A stretch of DNA of 44,198 bases from Noviherbaspirillum malthae (GTDB lineage Bacteria > Pseudomonadota > Gammaproteobacteria > Burkholderiales > Burkholderiaceae_D): the NCBI RefSeq assembly GCF_015352985.1, contig NZ_JACYXF010000055.1, forward strand, positions 1 through 44,198. The letters are read 5' to 3'. Both the position numbers and the translations under genes were made by a program. This document shows, one piece after another, positions 23,647-32,979 of this stretch. The notes under the pieces were generated by a model that did not search any database, was not told the DNA's origin, and saw only the letters and a list, made by a program, of their open reading frames with translations. Numbering within the stretch: the stretch's first letter is position 1; the number at the start of each line of letters is the position of its first letter.

Positions 23647-25254
23647 ATGACAAGCTACGAAAAGGAAGTCCACGCGCTGCTTGCGCAAAGTTTTGGAACC
23701 TTGAGCGATCTGATCCGGCTGCATGCCGCACACCGCCCGACGCATCCGGCATTCATTCTCGGTGACGAGAAGATTGATTACCTCGGCCTGGACTCGATGA
23801 TGGACCGCATCGCCGCCACGCTTCAGCGCGACGGCCTCGGGCCGGGAGACAGCATCGCGATTTGCGCCGGCACCTCCATCGAATACGCGATGGTATACCT
23901 CGGCAGCCTGCGCGCCGGCGTTGCCGTCGCACCCTTGCCGCCTTCCAGCGCGCCGGAAGCGCTGGCCGGAATGATCCGGGATTCGGATGCCAGGCTGCTG
24001 TTCGTCGACGGGGATTCGGCTGCCGCACTGCAGTCCGTGCTGCCGCGCCTTCCGGTCCGCGTCATCTCCATCGATGGCACTGCCGACGCCGGCAAGAATG
24101 CTTCGGGTCTGCAGGCATGGCTGGACGCGCCGGGCACAGTGCCGGCGAAGGCGGAAATCCTGCCCGGCACCGCATTCAATATCATCTATTCCTCGGGCAC
24201 CACCGGCGTGCCGAAAGGCATCGTGCAGCCATGTTCGCTGCGCTGGGCTCAACTGCAGCGCTCGGTGGGGCTGGAATACAGCGCGAATGCCGTCACGCTG
24301 CTATCCACGCCGCTCTACTCGAATACCACGCTCGTCAGTTTCTTTTCCACCCTGGGCATGGGAGGAAGCGTGCTGCTGATGGAAAAGTTCGACGCCCGCA
24401 CCTATCTTGAACTTGCACAGCGGCACCGGGTCACGCACACGATGCTGGTCCCGGTACAGTACCAGCGGCTGATGGCCGTGCCGGATTTCGGCCGTTACGA
24501 CCTGTCTTCCTATCGAATGAAGTTCTGCACCAGCGCACCCTGCAGCTCCGCATTGAAGCAGGATGTGCTTGCACGCTGGCCGGGTGGACTGGTGGAACTG
24601 TACGGCATGACCGAAGGCGGCGGCAGCTGCCAGCTGTTCGCCCATCTGCATCCCGGCAAGCTGCATACCGTCGGCCAGCCTACGCCGGGCAGCGAATTCA
24701 GGGTGATCGACGAACAGGGCGTGGAACTTCCTGCAGGTGAAACCGGCGAAATCGTCGGGCGCTCGGGCGGCATGATGACCGGCTATCACAAGCAGCCGCA
24801 GAAGACGGCCGAGGCGGAGTGGCATGATGCAGCCGGCGTGCGCTTCATCCGCACCGGCGATATCGGCCGCTTCGATGCCGACGGTTTCCTGACGCTGATG
24901 GACCGCAAGAAGGACATGATCATCTCCGGAGGCTTCAACATCTATCCGAGCGACCTCGAAGCCGTGCTGCGTGAGCATACGGCCGTGGAAGATGCCGCGG
25001 TGGTGGGCGTGGCCTCGGAGCGCTGGGGTGAAACGCCTGTGGCGTTCGTCGTCTGCCGCGAGGATGCGGACGAAAGCGCAGACAGCACGGCGATTCTGTC
25101 CTGGGCCAATGAAAGGCTTGGAAAAATGCAGCGGCTGTCCGCCGTGGAGCTCGTGGACGTGCTGCCCCGCAGCGCCATCGGCAAGGTGCTCAAGCGCGAA
25201 CTGCGCGACCGCTATCTCGAGTCGGCGAAGCGTGAAGCAAAGCAGGCTGCCTGA
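23647..25254 (+). CDS. AMP-forming acyl-CoA ligase
   Basis: An ANL superfamily ligase of 535 residues. P-loop YSSGTTGVPKG at about 181-191; A5 motif VELYGMTEGGGSCQ; hinge IRTGDIGRFDADGFLTLMDR; catalytic lysine in LPRSAIGKVLKRELRDR. It would activate the acid bound by the flanking Bug proteins (20900, 25328). The start at 23647 follows AAAAGG. The substrate is not visible. No truncation or missing motif was seen. Confidence 0.9.
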   Translation: MTSYEKEVHALLAQSFGTLSDLIRLHAAHRPTHPAFILGDEKIDYLGLDSMMDRIAATLQRDGLGPGDSIAICAGTSIEYAMVYLGSLRAGVAVAPLPPSSAPEALAGMIRDSDARLLFVDGDSAAALQSVLPRLPVRVISIDGTADAGKNASGLQAWLDAPGTVPAKAEILPGTAFNIIYSSGTTGVPKGIVQPCSLRWAQLQRSVGLEYSANAVTLLSTPLYSNTTLVSFFSTLGMGGSVLLMEKFDARTYLELAQRHRVTHTMLVPVQYQRLMAVPDFGRYDLSSYRMKFCTSAPCSSALKQDVLARWPGGLVELYGMTEGGGSCQLFAHLHPGKLHTVGQPTPGSEFRVIDEQGVELPAGETGEIVGRSGGMMTGYHKQPQKTAEAEWHDAAGVRFIRTGDIGRFDADGFLTLMDRKKDMIISGGFNIYPSDLEAVLREHTAVEDAAVVGVASERWGETPVAFVVCREDADESADSTAILSWANERLGKMQRLSAVELVDVLPRSAIGKVLKRELRDRYLESAKREAKQAA

Positions 25255-25327
25255 GGTTTCGCTTCAAGGATTCGTAAAAGACAACAAGCATTCCGCGCCG
25301 CCAGGCGAACCTATAAACAAGGAGACG

Positions 25328-26344
25328 ATGATGCAAAGATTCCGGACATGCCTTCAACGGCTGCAAAGCCTGAAACCGAGACTGCTGCGCGGGATCGCCG
25401 CTGCCGCTGCCACTACTGCTGCCCTGATGCTGGCGCCGACGGCGTTCGCAGCGGGACAGTTCCCGACCCGGCCGATCGAGTTCTGGATTCCCTTCCCGCC
25501 CGGCGGCCCGACCGATGCATCGCTGCGCATACTGCTGGCAGCCGCCAGCAAGGAGCTCGGCCAGCAGGTCATCCCCGTCAACAAGCCGGGTGCGGGCGCG
25601 ACGCTGGCCGCATCGGTGATGGCGCAGTCGGCCGCCCCTGACGGTCATGTGATCGCCATGGTGGCGGCGAACATTTTCCGCATGCCGCATCTGCAGAAGA
25701 CTCCCTATGATCCGGTGAAGGACTTCACCTACATCATGGGCCTGACCAATTACCGCTACGGCATCGTGGTGCGGGCCGACGCGAAATGGAAGACCCTGGA
25801 GGAATTCCTGGCCTATGCCAAGGCCAATCCGCGCAAGGTGAACTACGGCGCCGTCGGCATTGCGTCCTCCGGCCATATCGCGATGGAAAAGCTGGGCAAG
25901 GCCGCAGGCGCCGAGATGACCTTCGTACCCTACAAGGGCGGCGCCGAAGAGCTGACCGCGCTGATGGGCGGCGAGCTGGATGCGGTGCTCGATCCCGGCT
26001 GGGGCCAGTACGTGACGACCGGCAAGCTGCGTCCTCTGGCCATCGTCGGCGAAAGCCGCTTCCCGCGCTTCAAGGACGTGCCCACGCTCAAGGAATTGGG
26101 TTACGACGTGACGGCCAGTTCCCAGGTCGGCATCGTCGGTCCGAAAGGCATGGACCCGAAGGTCGTGAAGGTGCTGCATGATGCCTTCAAGAAGGCGACG
26201 CAGGAACCGGCGTATCAGAAGTCGCTGGAAGTCATCGACCTCGAGCAGGTGTATCTCAGCAGCGAGGAATACACCAAGTTCGCCGCCGAGCAGTATGAGC
26301 GGGAGAGACGTACCGTCCAGCAGCTCAACATCAAGCTGAACTGA
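25328..26344 (+). CDS. Bug/TctC-family periplasmic solute-binding protein
   Basis: A 338-residue secreted Bug protein with a longer basic N-region and hydrophobic core (residues 1-42, cleavage about AFA-AG), then FPTRPIEFWIPFPPGGPTDA. The ligand loop reads PFPPGGPTD rather than PYPAGGATD, and ALMGGELDAVLDPGWGQYVT replaces the usual DLLGGQ stretch, so its ligand may differ from those of the Bug proteins at 12008 and 20900. Start ATG 25328 or 25331 follows AAGGAGACG; the frame runs open from 24971 inside the ligase gene, but that part is out of phase with real coding. A strong terminator closes the operon. Confidence 0.9.
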   Translation: MMQRFRTCLQRLQSLKPRLLRGIAAAAATTAALMLAPTAFAAGQFPTRPIEFWIPFPPGGPTDASLRILLAAASKELGQQVIPVNKPGAGATLAASVMAQSAAPDGHVIAMVAANIFRMPHLQKTPYDPVKDFTYIMGLTNYRYGIVVRADAKWKTLEEFLAYAKANPRKVNYGAVGIASSGHIAMEKLGKAAGAEMTFVPYKGGAEELTALMGGELDAVLDPGWGQYVTTGKLRPLAIVGESRFPRFKDVPTLKELGYDVTASSQVGIVGPKGMDPKVVKVLHDAFKKATQEPAYQKSLEVIDLEQVYLSSEEYTKFAAEQYERERRTVQQLNIKLN

Positions 26345-26380
26345 GGGAACGTTGCGGTAACGCTGTAGTTGAAGAGGGAA

Positions 26381-26410
26381 AAACGAGGCGCGCGGCGCCT
26401 CGTTTCGTTT
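26381..26410. terminator. Strong bidirectional Rho-independent terminator
   Basis: An 11-bp perfect stem, 26381-26391 with 26395-26405, closes a 3-nt loop; it is followed on the plus strand by CGTTTT and preceded by AAAAA, so a U run follows the hairpin in either direction. It lies 36 bp after the Bug stop (26344, plus) and 26 bp beyond the MFS stop (26432, minus), ending both convergent units. Confidence 0.88.
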
Positions 26411-26431
26411 TGGAAGACGTCTTTTAAGACA

Positions 26432-27685
26432 TCAAGCCGGCTGCATCTGCCGCAGCGTGAAGCCGCGGTTCGGCAGGCGCAGCGAGAGGAAGGCGGCCAT
26501 CAGCAGCAGGATGCCCGACGCGCCAAAGGCGATCCAGTGGGTGCCGTAGGCTTCATAGCCCCAGCCTCCCAGCCACGAGCTGATCATTGCGCCGATCTGG
26601 TGGCCGAGATAAGCCCACCCGTACAGCACGCCGACGAGCCGCACGCCGTAGACATCGGCAAGAATGGCGGAAGAGGTGGCGATGCTTCCGGCCCATACCA
26701 GGCCGCCGATCGCAGCGGCGATATAGAGCTCCCAGTGCGTGCCTACCAGCAGCAAGGCGAAGAAGCCGAGGCCGCGGATGAAGTAAATCGCAAACAGGAT
26801 ATTGCGGCGGGGCAGCTTGTCGGAGAGGCGTCCGAGGACCATGGTGCCGACGATTGCGACCAGGCCGATGATACCGATGCCAGACGAGCTCGTCATTGCA
26901 TCGAAGCCATGATCCATCAGCATCGGCACGCCGTGCGTGCCCAGCAGATTCATGCTGAAGCCGCAGGCGAACAGGCCGGCGAAGATTTTCCAGAAAGGGG
27001 CGGTTTTCACCGCATCGCCGAAGGCGAGCGTATCGGCAGGCTCGGCTGCCGCATTCTTCGTCGCGATCTGGCCGGGCAAGAGGTCGGTGTCGGGCGGGGC
27101 GTTGTCCCGGATGATCAGCAGGGCGGACGGCACCGTGACGAGCACGAATGCCGCAGCGAAGCCGAGCAGCGTGTTTTGCCAGCCATAGGCTTCGATCGCG
27201 AAGGTGAGGATCGGCGTCATGAAAGCCATGCCGGCCATGGAACCTGTCGACAGGAAGAAGAGCGCGGTGCCGCGCTGGCGCGTGAACCAGCGGCTGATGA
27301 CCGGCGTCAGCGCCACCGGACTGGTGAACGCCAGACCCACGGAGAGCAGCACGCCGAAGGACAGGAGGAAAGCCGTCGGCGTTCTTGCCATGACCGTCCA
27401 GAAGGTGGACGCCACGACGATTACGGTACCCATAAGAAGTACGGTGCGCGTGCCCCAGCGGCTGACCAGATAGCCGGCCAGGGGCATGGCCAGACCGTAG
27501 AAGAGCATGCCGATCGCGATGATGGCGGCAAGCAGGCTGCGGCTGAAGCCGAGGTCCTTGGACATCGGCAGAAAGAACGGGCCGATGCCCAGGCGCATGC
27601 CCACCGTCAACAAGGTCAGCAAGGTTGCCGCCGCCACGATATTCCATCCGAAATACCGTTTTTTCGCAGTCGCGCTCGTCTCCAT
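26432..27685 (-). CDS. Major facilitator superfamily transporter
   Basis: A 417-residue integral membrane protein with about 12 hydrophobic helices, starting METSATAKKRYFGWNIVAAA. The loop between helices 2 and 3 reads GYLVSRWGTRTVLLMG, the MFS motif, repeated in the second half as LGRLSDKLPRRNILF. The layout resembles monocarboxylate/oxalate-formate-type MFS carriers that are frequent in Burkholderiales, which would suit uptake of the organic acids handled here, but the substrate is inferred. ATG 27685 follows AGGAGACACAAG; the frame is open upstream to 27760. It lies downstream of the ligase gene at 27935 on the same strand, after a GC-rich hairpin. Confidence 0.88.
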   Translation of the reverse strand: METSATAKKRYFGWNIVAAATLLTLLTVGMRLGIGPFFLPMSKDLGFSRSLLAAIIAIGMLFYGLAMPLAGYLVSRWGTRTVLLMGTVIVVASTFWTVMARTPTAFLLSFGVLLSVGLAFTSPVALTPVISRWFTRQRGTALFFLSTGSMAGMAFMTPILTFAIEAYGWQNTLLGFAAAFVLVTVPSALLIIRDNAPPDTDLLPGQIATKNAAAEPADTLAFGDAVKTAPFWKIFAGLFACGFSMNLLGTHGVPMLMDHGFDAMTSSSGIGIIGLVAIVGTMVLGRLSDKLPRRNILFAIYFIRGLGFFALLLVGTHWELYIAAAIGGLVWAGSIATSSAILADVYGVRLVGVLYGWAYLGHQIGAMISSWLGGWGYEAYGTHWIAFGASGILLLMAAFLSLRLPNRGFTLRQMQPA

Positions 27686-27886
27686 CTTCTTGTGTCTCCT
27701 ACTTCCGCAGCCCGGCTTGCCGGGAAAGTTTATCCAACCGGTATGGGAAGTATCCTGCATTTCCGTCCGGTCTGCCCGCCGACCTTGCTGCAGGCACTCA
27801 AGTCATGTGTGAGGGACGCGTGTCGGTGCCGTGAATGACACCGTGGAAGACGCCATGATCGGCATCTTGGGGAAAGCTGCGGCGAA

Positions 27887-27919
27887 GGTGGCGGTGCGGA
27901 CCAGGCCGGCACCGCCACC
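27887..27919 (-). terminator. GC-rich hairpin after the acyl-CoA ligase
   Basis: GGTGGCGGTGC (27887-27897) pairs with GCACCGCCACC (27909-27919), an 11-bp stem with an 11-nt loop, 15 bp past the ligase stop on the minus strand. No T run follows, so it may be a pause or mRNA-end structure rather than a full intrinsic terminator; readthrough to the MFS gene is possible. Confidence 0.4.
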
Positions 27920-27934
27920 GCCACCGCTCTCGTG

Positions 27935-29452
27935 TCAGTCCGCCGGAACGTGGTCTTCAATCAGCTTGCGCTTGAGCACCTTGCCGCTGAGCGTCATGGG
28001 CAGACTGTCGAGACGGATGACGCGCGCCGGTCGCTTGTAGGGGGCAAGGCGGGAACTCAAATGAAGGTCGAGCGCCTGCAGGTCGATGCGCGCACCGGCA
28101 TCGGTTTCGACGAAGGCCAGTATCTCCTCGTTGCCGTCACGCTCCTTGCGGCCGACCACCGCCGCACGCTGAACGCCGGGGAATTCCTGCAGCACCGCTT
28201 CCACTTCGCCGGGATACACATTGAACCCGGAACGGATGATCATTTCCTTCAGGCGGCCTACCACGTGCAGCGCTCCGTCCGGACCGATGGTGCCGATGTC
28301 GCCGCTGGCATACCAGCCGCCGGGCTTCATCACCGCGGCGGTGGCTTGCGGATCGCGGAAATAGCCCGGCATCAGGCCGGTTCCGCGTATCCATATCTCG
28401 CCGCGCTCGCCGTCGGGAAGCGGATTGCCGTCTTCGCCCGCGATCATGACCTCGCCGCCTTCCACCTGGTAGCCGGCGGCCGTATCGTCGCGCCTTTCGT
28501 TCATCGGAACCAGGCAGACCGAGCCGGCGTATTCCGACAAACCATAGCCGTGATGAAGCGGCAGGCCGAAGCGCCGTTCGATTTCGCGCTTGAGCGTCAT
28601 GTCCAGCGGCGCGGCGCCCGTGTACAGATAGCGCAGGGCAGGGCAGGCCGGGCGTTCGATGTCGTGCGCATTCAGCCATGCGAGCAGGCGGGAGAACATC
28701 GCCGGCGGCCCCTGCAGGTTGGTCACCCCCTCATGCTCCAGCGCCGCAAAGAGATCGGCCGGGTCGAACCGGCTTCGCATCACCAGCGCCGAGCCTGCAT
28801 GCAGTGAAGCGGCCAGTACGGTACCCAGGCCGAAGATATGCGTCATCGGCAGATAGGCATAGGAGCGGTCGGCGGGCGTAAGCTGGCGGGATTCGGCAGA
28901 GATCCGTCCGAAATGCGTCAGGCCCGCCTGCGACACCAGCACGCCCTTCGGCGTGCCTGTCGTGCCGGAGGTGAAGATGATGGCCGCAATCCCGCGCGCC
29001 ATGCTGCCTTCCTCTGCCCTTGCTTCGCTCCTGGGCGTGCTGCGGGCCAGGCCGGGGAGGATCGAGGCAGACGCCCCGGCCGCAGAGGCATGCGCCGCCG
29101 CCGCATCGGACACGCGCGATGTGAAATACACGATGCGCGGATCGGCCTTTTCCCGGAAGGCGCCGATTTCGCCTTCCGACATGCGCGCATTGACGCCGCA
29201 CGACCAGGCGCCGATGCGGCTGCAGGCAATGAGCAGCGCCACATGCTCCGGGCAGTTTTCCGCCACCGCCATCACGCGGTCGCCCGGCACCACGCCGGCG
29301 CCGCGCAGTTCGGATTCGAGCAGATCGATCATGCGCGCCAGTTGCGTGAAGCTGTAGTGTCCGTCAGGCGCAAGAAGAAAAATCTGATCGGGACCGGCCG
29401 CCAGCCGCCGGTCGAACAGGTCATGAAGCCGGCTATCAGAAGTGCTCGTCAT
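27935..29452 (-). CDS. AMP-forming acyl-CoA ligase coupled to a Bug gene
   Basis: A 505-residue ANL ligase. P-loop FTSGTTGTPKG at about 160-170; A5 motif HHGYGLSEYAGS; ASGDIGTIGPDGALHVVGRL at the hinge; catalytic lysine in LPMTLSGKVLKRKLIED. The N-terminal part (MTSTSDSRLHDLFDRRLAAG) is shorter than in the other ligases here. ATG 29452 overlaps the stop of the upstream Bug gene as ATGA, so translation of the two is coupled. This gives a binding protein plus ligase pair, suggesting that the ligase activates the Bug ligand. The acid itself is not identifiable. Confidence 0.9.
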   Translation of the reverse strand: MTSTSDSRLHDLFDRRLAAGPDQIFLLAPDGHYSFTQLARMIDLLESELRGAGVVPGDRVMAVAENCPEHVALLIACSRIGAWSCGVNARMSEGEIGAFREKADPRIVYFTSRVSDAAAAHASAAGASASILPGLARSTPRSEARAEEGSMARGIAAIIFTSGTTGTPKGVLVSQAGLTHFGRISAESRQLTPADRSYAYLPMTHIFGLGTVLAASLHAGSALVMRSRFDPADLFAALEHEGVTNLQGPPAMFSRLLAWLNAHDIERPACPALRYLYTGAAPLDMTLKREIERRFGLPLHHGYGLSEYAGSVCLVPMNERRDDTAAGYQVEGGEVMIAGEDGNPLPDGERGEIWIRGTGLMPGYFRDPQATAAVMKPGGWYASGDIGTIGPDGALHVVGRLKEMIIRSGFNVYPGEVEAVLQEFPGVQRAAVVGRKERDGNEEILAFVETDAGARIDLQALDLHLSSRLAPYKRPARVIRLDSLPMTLSGKVLKRKLIEDHVPAD

Positions 29453-30429
29453 TCGAATTTCATTCCTTTCGTAACGGTGGCCCACAAGGCCAGTTCCCTG
29501 GCGACGCGGTCGGTGACATCCTGTCCCGTGCCTTGCCACAGGTCGTAGCCTTGTTCGATGAGCTTGCGCTTCAATTCTTCATCGTTGAGCGCCTTGCGCG
29601 ACGCTTCCTGGTAGCGGGCAAGCCGGTCGGCCGGCAGGCCGTTGGGCGCATACAGCGCGTACCAGCCTTGCACGTCGTAGCCCGGGATGCCCGCTTCCTG
29701 CATCGAGGGCACATCCGGCAAGGACGCATTGCGCCCGGGAGAGGTGACCGCCAGCACTCGGACCCGCCCGGCGCTGATGTAGTTGCGCGCGGTGCCGATG
29801 ATGTCGAACATCATGGAAATCTGTCCGGAGATCACGTCCGTCATCGCCGGCGCATTCCCCTTGTACGGCACATGGGTGAGACGGGTGCCTGTGCGCTGTG
29901 CGAACAGTTCGCCGCTCAGATGGTTGGAGGCTCCCATGCCGGCCGAGCCGAACGCCAGCTGGCCGGGGTTGGCCTTGGCATGGGCGATCAGTTCGGGAAT
30001 CGTCTTGAACGGCTGGTCCTTGTTGACCACCAGCACATTGGCGTAGGCGACGATCGGTGCCACCGGCGTCAGGTCCTTGAGCGGGTCGAACGGCATGCTG
30101 CGCACGACATGAGGCGTGATGGTGACGGTCGGGCTGGCGGCGAAATACAGCATCTGCGCATTCGGCTCGGATTTGGCGACGGCCGCCCCGGCCAGCGCAC
30201 CGGAGACCCCGGGGCGGTTTTCGACGATGACCGGCATGTCGAGCGCTTTTGAAAACGCCACGGCAAACTGGCGCGCCGCCGTGTCGACCGGCCCGCCTGC
30301 GGCATACCCGACGAGCAGCTTTACCGGCTGAGGCGATTGCGCCGACGCCGGCATGGCCAGGATGGTTGAAGCGGCGGCCAATGCTGCGCCGGCACATTGG
30401 ATGATGCGGACAAACCTGTTAGCTCGCAT
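29449..30429 (-). CDS. Bug/TctC-family periplasmic solute-binding protein
   Basis: A 326-residue exported protein: signal peptide residues 1-31 ending about ASA-QS, then QPVKLLVGYAAGGPVDTAAR. The ligand loop has GYAAGGPVD in place of the common PYPAGGATD, an unusual substitution that should alter the binding pocket. VENRPGVSGALAGAAVAKSE and HVPYKGNAPAMTDVISGQIS are standard Bug motifs. ATG 30429 follows CAAGGAGACAAGG; the frame upstream of it (to 30546) is not protein-like. The stop overlaps the start of the ligase gene by ATGA. Confidence 0.92.
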   Translation of the reverse strand: MRANRFVRIIQCAGAALAAASTILAMPASAQSPQPVKLLVGYAAGGPVDTAARQFAVAFSKALDMPVIVENRPGVSGALAGAAVAKSEPNAQMLYFAASPTVTITPHVVRSMPFDPLKDLTPVAPIVAYANVLVVNKDQPFKTIPELIAHAKANPGQLAFGSAGMGASNHLSGELFAQRTGTRLTHVPYKGNAPAMTDVISGQISMMFDIIGTARNYISAGRVRVLAVTSPGRNASLPDVPSMQEAGIPGYDVQGWYALYAPNGLPADRLARYQEASRKALNDEELKRKLIEQGYDLWQGTGQDVTDRVARELALWATVTKGMKFE

Positions 30430-30828
30430 GCCTTGTCTCCTTGTTGTACGCCCGCTTGGGTGTCCTCGACATGAGGCTTTGATCGTCGTCGTCCTGCTGG
30501 CTGTGTTGGTGTTCTTGCCACGGCGACCGACCGGCGAGCTTGTCAACGAGGATAAGGGGCGGCGAGGCCGGTCACAATTTACATTTCATTAAGGGGAGGT
30601 TTGCGAGAGCTGAATCGATACAGGCGGCGCATGGACGCAGGCGACCGGTTTCGGTCTTGCCGCGCTCGGCGGCAGGACGGGAGTTCTTTTCCGTTTCCTC
30701 ATGACATGACTTGAGGAAACGGAAGTCGGAGGTGCTGCAATGAGGACAATACCTGGATGCGGGGTGTTGAATCGTTTGGTTAGCCTGGTTCGTGCCGGGT
30801 GGCAGGGAACGCCGCCCGGGCCCGGAGC
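30430..30828. other. Non-coding region between the Bug gene and the TonB receptor
   Basis: About 400 bases, upstream of the Bug gene (minus) and downstream of the receptor gene (minus). No gene is supported. The only clear structure is a 13-bp inverted repeat at 30689-30724. A promoter for the Bug-ligase pair should be in the 30430-30600 part, but no confident -35/-10 pair was recognised. Confidence 0.6.
30689..30724. repeat. 13-bp perfect inverted repeat
   Basis: TTCCGTTTCCTCA (30689-30701) and TGAGGAAACGGAA (30712-30724) are perfect reverse complements with a 10-nt loop. It sits about 105 bp past the end of the TonB receptor gene. Neither side has a run of T, so it is either a weak transcript end or an operator for the Bug-ligase pair downstream. 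Confidence 0.55.
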
Positions 30829-32922
30829 TTAGAAATCGATCTTGGCCGCCACTTTCAATGTCCTCGGGCTGCCGACACCGATGAAGCCGTTGCCTGCGGT
30901 GCTCCAGTAATTCTTGTCGGTGACATTGTCCACCACCGCCTGGAAGGTCGTGCGCTTTCCTGCCAGCCTGGTGGTGTACCGGGCGCCGAGCGAATAGGTC
31001 GTGTAACCGCCGATGAAGGCCTGGTTCGCGTTGTTCACAGGCCGCTCGCCGACGTAGAACACGCCGCCGCTCAGCGCCAGGCCCGGCACCTGCGCAAGGC
31101 GGTATTCGGCGAACAGGCTGCCGGTGCGACGCGGCGTGTTTTCCGGTGTCTTGCCGAAGGTGGCGGCATTGGCGCCGTTCTTCTGCTCGGCGTCCATGAA
31201 CAGGGCCGAGCCAATCAGCGAAAGCTGCTTCGTGAGCTCGCCCGAGGCGGCCAGTTCCACACCCCTGTACTGCGCAAGGCCGTTCAGCACGAAACGGTTC
31301 GCCGCATCGATGTCGGTCGAAGGACGCTCGATGTCGAAATAGGCCGCCTGCAGCAGCACGCCTCCGGCAACCTCGGCCTTCACGCCGATCTCCTTCTGCT
31401 TGGCAACCGCCGGGGCCAGCAGTTCGCCGGCATTGGCGCGGTTCGCCGGCGCCTGGCCGCTCTCTTCAACGCCTTCGATATAGCTGGCGTAGACGGACAC
31501 ATTGGAAAGCGGCTTGTACATCAGCGCAATGGCAGGATTGACTTCGTCCGCGCTGTAGCGCGTGGTGGACGTGGTGCTCTCGTAGCGGCTCGACCGCACG
31601 CCGGCAGTCAGCTGCCACTGGTCTCCGAAGGACAGGCGGTCCTGGGCATACCAGCCGCGGTCCTTGATGGACGACGGCGCGGCCACGGGCGCTCCGGTCG
31701 GCGCACGCTCGGCGATATCGATCGGGTTGTAGAGGTTCTGCGGCGTATCGAAGGTGCCGTTCGAGATCGACACCGCGTCGCGGTTGTTGCGCGTGAAGCC
31801 GAAGGTCAGCTCATGGGTCACCGAGCCGCCCGGCAGCACGCCGATCAGTTCGGTCCGATAGTTCGTGTTCTCCCACTCCTGTCCTCGATTGAAGAAGGTG
31901 CGCAGGGTGCCGGCGCCCGTGGCCAGGTCGTAGTTCTGAAACTGGGAGAAGTTGCGGTCGCGCTCGGTCTTCGCATGCCCGCCTTCCAGCAGCAGGCTCC
32001 AGTTGTCACCGAGGCGATAGTCGGTGCGGAACAGCACATTGGTCGCCTGGGCATCGTACTTCTGCCATTCGCCGGCAAGGTTGCGCTTCGCATCCGGAAT
32101 GGCCGGCAGGGCGATCCTGCCGCCCGAGGCGGGCAGCAGCGCGATCGCAGCCTGTTCGGAGACGTCCTTGCGGTAATGCTCGAGGTCGAGCTTGAACGAC
32201 AGGTCCCTCGTCGCCTTCCAGTCGAAGGCTGCCGACGCCAGCTGCCGGTCTCCCGAGAATCGCTCCACGCCGATATCCTCGCGGCCGGTGACGAGGTTGA
32301 TGCGCGCACCGAACTGTTCCTGCTCGCCGAAGCGGCGGCCGATATCGGCGTGAGCGGATGCCCCGCCATGCTCGTTGGCGGTGACCGCGAAACTGGTCAC
32401 CGGCTCCTTGGTGGCGCGCTTGGTGACGAGGTTGACGATGCCCGACGGCGGCACGAAGCCGTAGTAGAGGGAGGACGCTCCCTTCAGAACCTCGACCCGC
32501 TCCTTGTTCTCGAGCGGAATGTCGACCAGGTTGATGATGGGCAGGCTGCCGTTGAGGCGGTAGTTGCCGCGGTTTTCGACCAGGATGCCGCGGATGGCGA
32601 TGTTGTCGTAGGTCGAACCGTTGAGCTGGGAGCGTGTCACGCCGGCGGTATTGCGCAGCGCGCCGAACAGTGTCGTGGCCGACTGCGCATCGAGCACCTC
32701 GCGGGTGACGACATTGCTGGTCTGCGGCACGTCCAGCGGCGCGACGTCCCGGAAAGTCCCCACCTGCACGCTGTTGCTCTTGTAGCTGCCGGTTCTCTCC
32801 GCCGACACCGTCACCGTCCCGAGTTCCCTTTCCGTCTCGGTGGCCGCCGTCTGGGCAATGGCATGGGACGTGGAAAAGGCGAGGGAGAGAGCGCTGGCGA
32901 GCAGGGTCAGGCGGGGCTGCAT
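30829..32922 (-). CDS. TonB-dependent siderophore receptor
   Basis: An outer-membrane receptor of 697 residues. The signal peptide spans residues 1-23 (ending about AIA-QT), and a TonB-box-like GTVTVSAERTG follows near residue 36. The plug domain contains VTREVLDAQSATTLFGALRN, AIRGILVENRGNYRLNG and VEVLKGASSLYYGFVPPSGI, then a 22-strand barrel that ends with the aromatic-terminated KVAAKIDF. The plug motifs match ferric-siderophore receptors of the FpvA/FhuA kind. It would import a ferric siderophore powered by TonB-ExbBD, which is not in the window. ATG 32922 follows AAAGGACATC. A Fur-box-like sequence 27 bp upstream predicts repression by iron. Confidence 0.92.
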   Translation of the reverse strand: MQPRLTLLASALSLAFSTSHAIAQTAATETERELGTVTVSAERTGSYKSNSVQVGTFRDVAPLDVPQTSNVVTREVLDAQSATTLFGALRNTAGVTRSQLNGSTYDNIAIRGILVENRGNYRLNGSLPIINLVDIPLENKERVEVLKGASSLYYGFVPPSGIVNLVTKRATKEPVTSFAVTANEHGGASAHADIGRRFGEQEQFGARINLVTGREDIGVERFSGDRQLASAAFDWKATRDLSFKLDLEHYRKDVSEQAAIALLPASGGRIALPAIPDAKRNLAGEWQKYDAQATNVLFRTDYRLGDNWSLLLEGGHAKTERDRNFSQFQNYDLATGAGTLRTFFNRGQEWENTNYRTELIGVLPGGSVTHELTFGFTRNNRDAVSISNGTFDTPQNLYNPIDIAERAPTGAPVAAPSSIKDRGWYAQDRLSFGDQWQLTAGVRSSRYESTTSTTRYSADEVNPAIALMYKPLSNVSVYASYIEGVEESGQAPANRANAGELLAPAVAKQKEIGVKAEVAGGVLLQAAYFDIERPSTDIDAANRFVLNGLAQYRGVELAASGELTKQLSLIGSALFMDAEQKNGANAATFGKTPENTPRRTGSLFAEYRLAQVPGLALSGGVFYVGERPVNNANQAFIGGYTTYSLGARYTTRLAGKRTTFQAVVDNVTDKNYWSTAGNGFIGVGSPRTLKVAAKIDF

Positions 32923-32948
32923 GATGTCCTTTCGGGTAAATGAACGTA

Positions 32949-32967
32949 AATGAGAGTGATTCGCATT
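32949..32967. promoter_or_regulatory. Fur-box-like site between divergent iron genes
   Basis: AATGAGAGTGATTCGCATT resembles the 19-bp Fur box GATAATGATAATCATTATC: the ATGA..., TGATT and CATT cores are kept in the inverted 9-1-9 layout. It lies between the TonB receptor (ATG 32922, minus) and the PepSY gene (plus), where Fur with Fe2+ could repress both. Confidence 0.6.
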
Positions 32968-32979
32968 ACAGAAGCATAC

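Noticed and set aside
30799..32943. A plus-strand open frame of about 700 codons opposite the TonB receptor
   Set aside because: It mirrors the receptor codon by codon and has no recognisable domain; the minus-strand receptor has signal peptide, plug motifs and an aromatic C-terminus.
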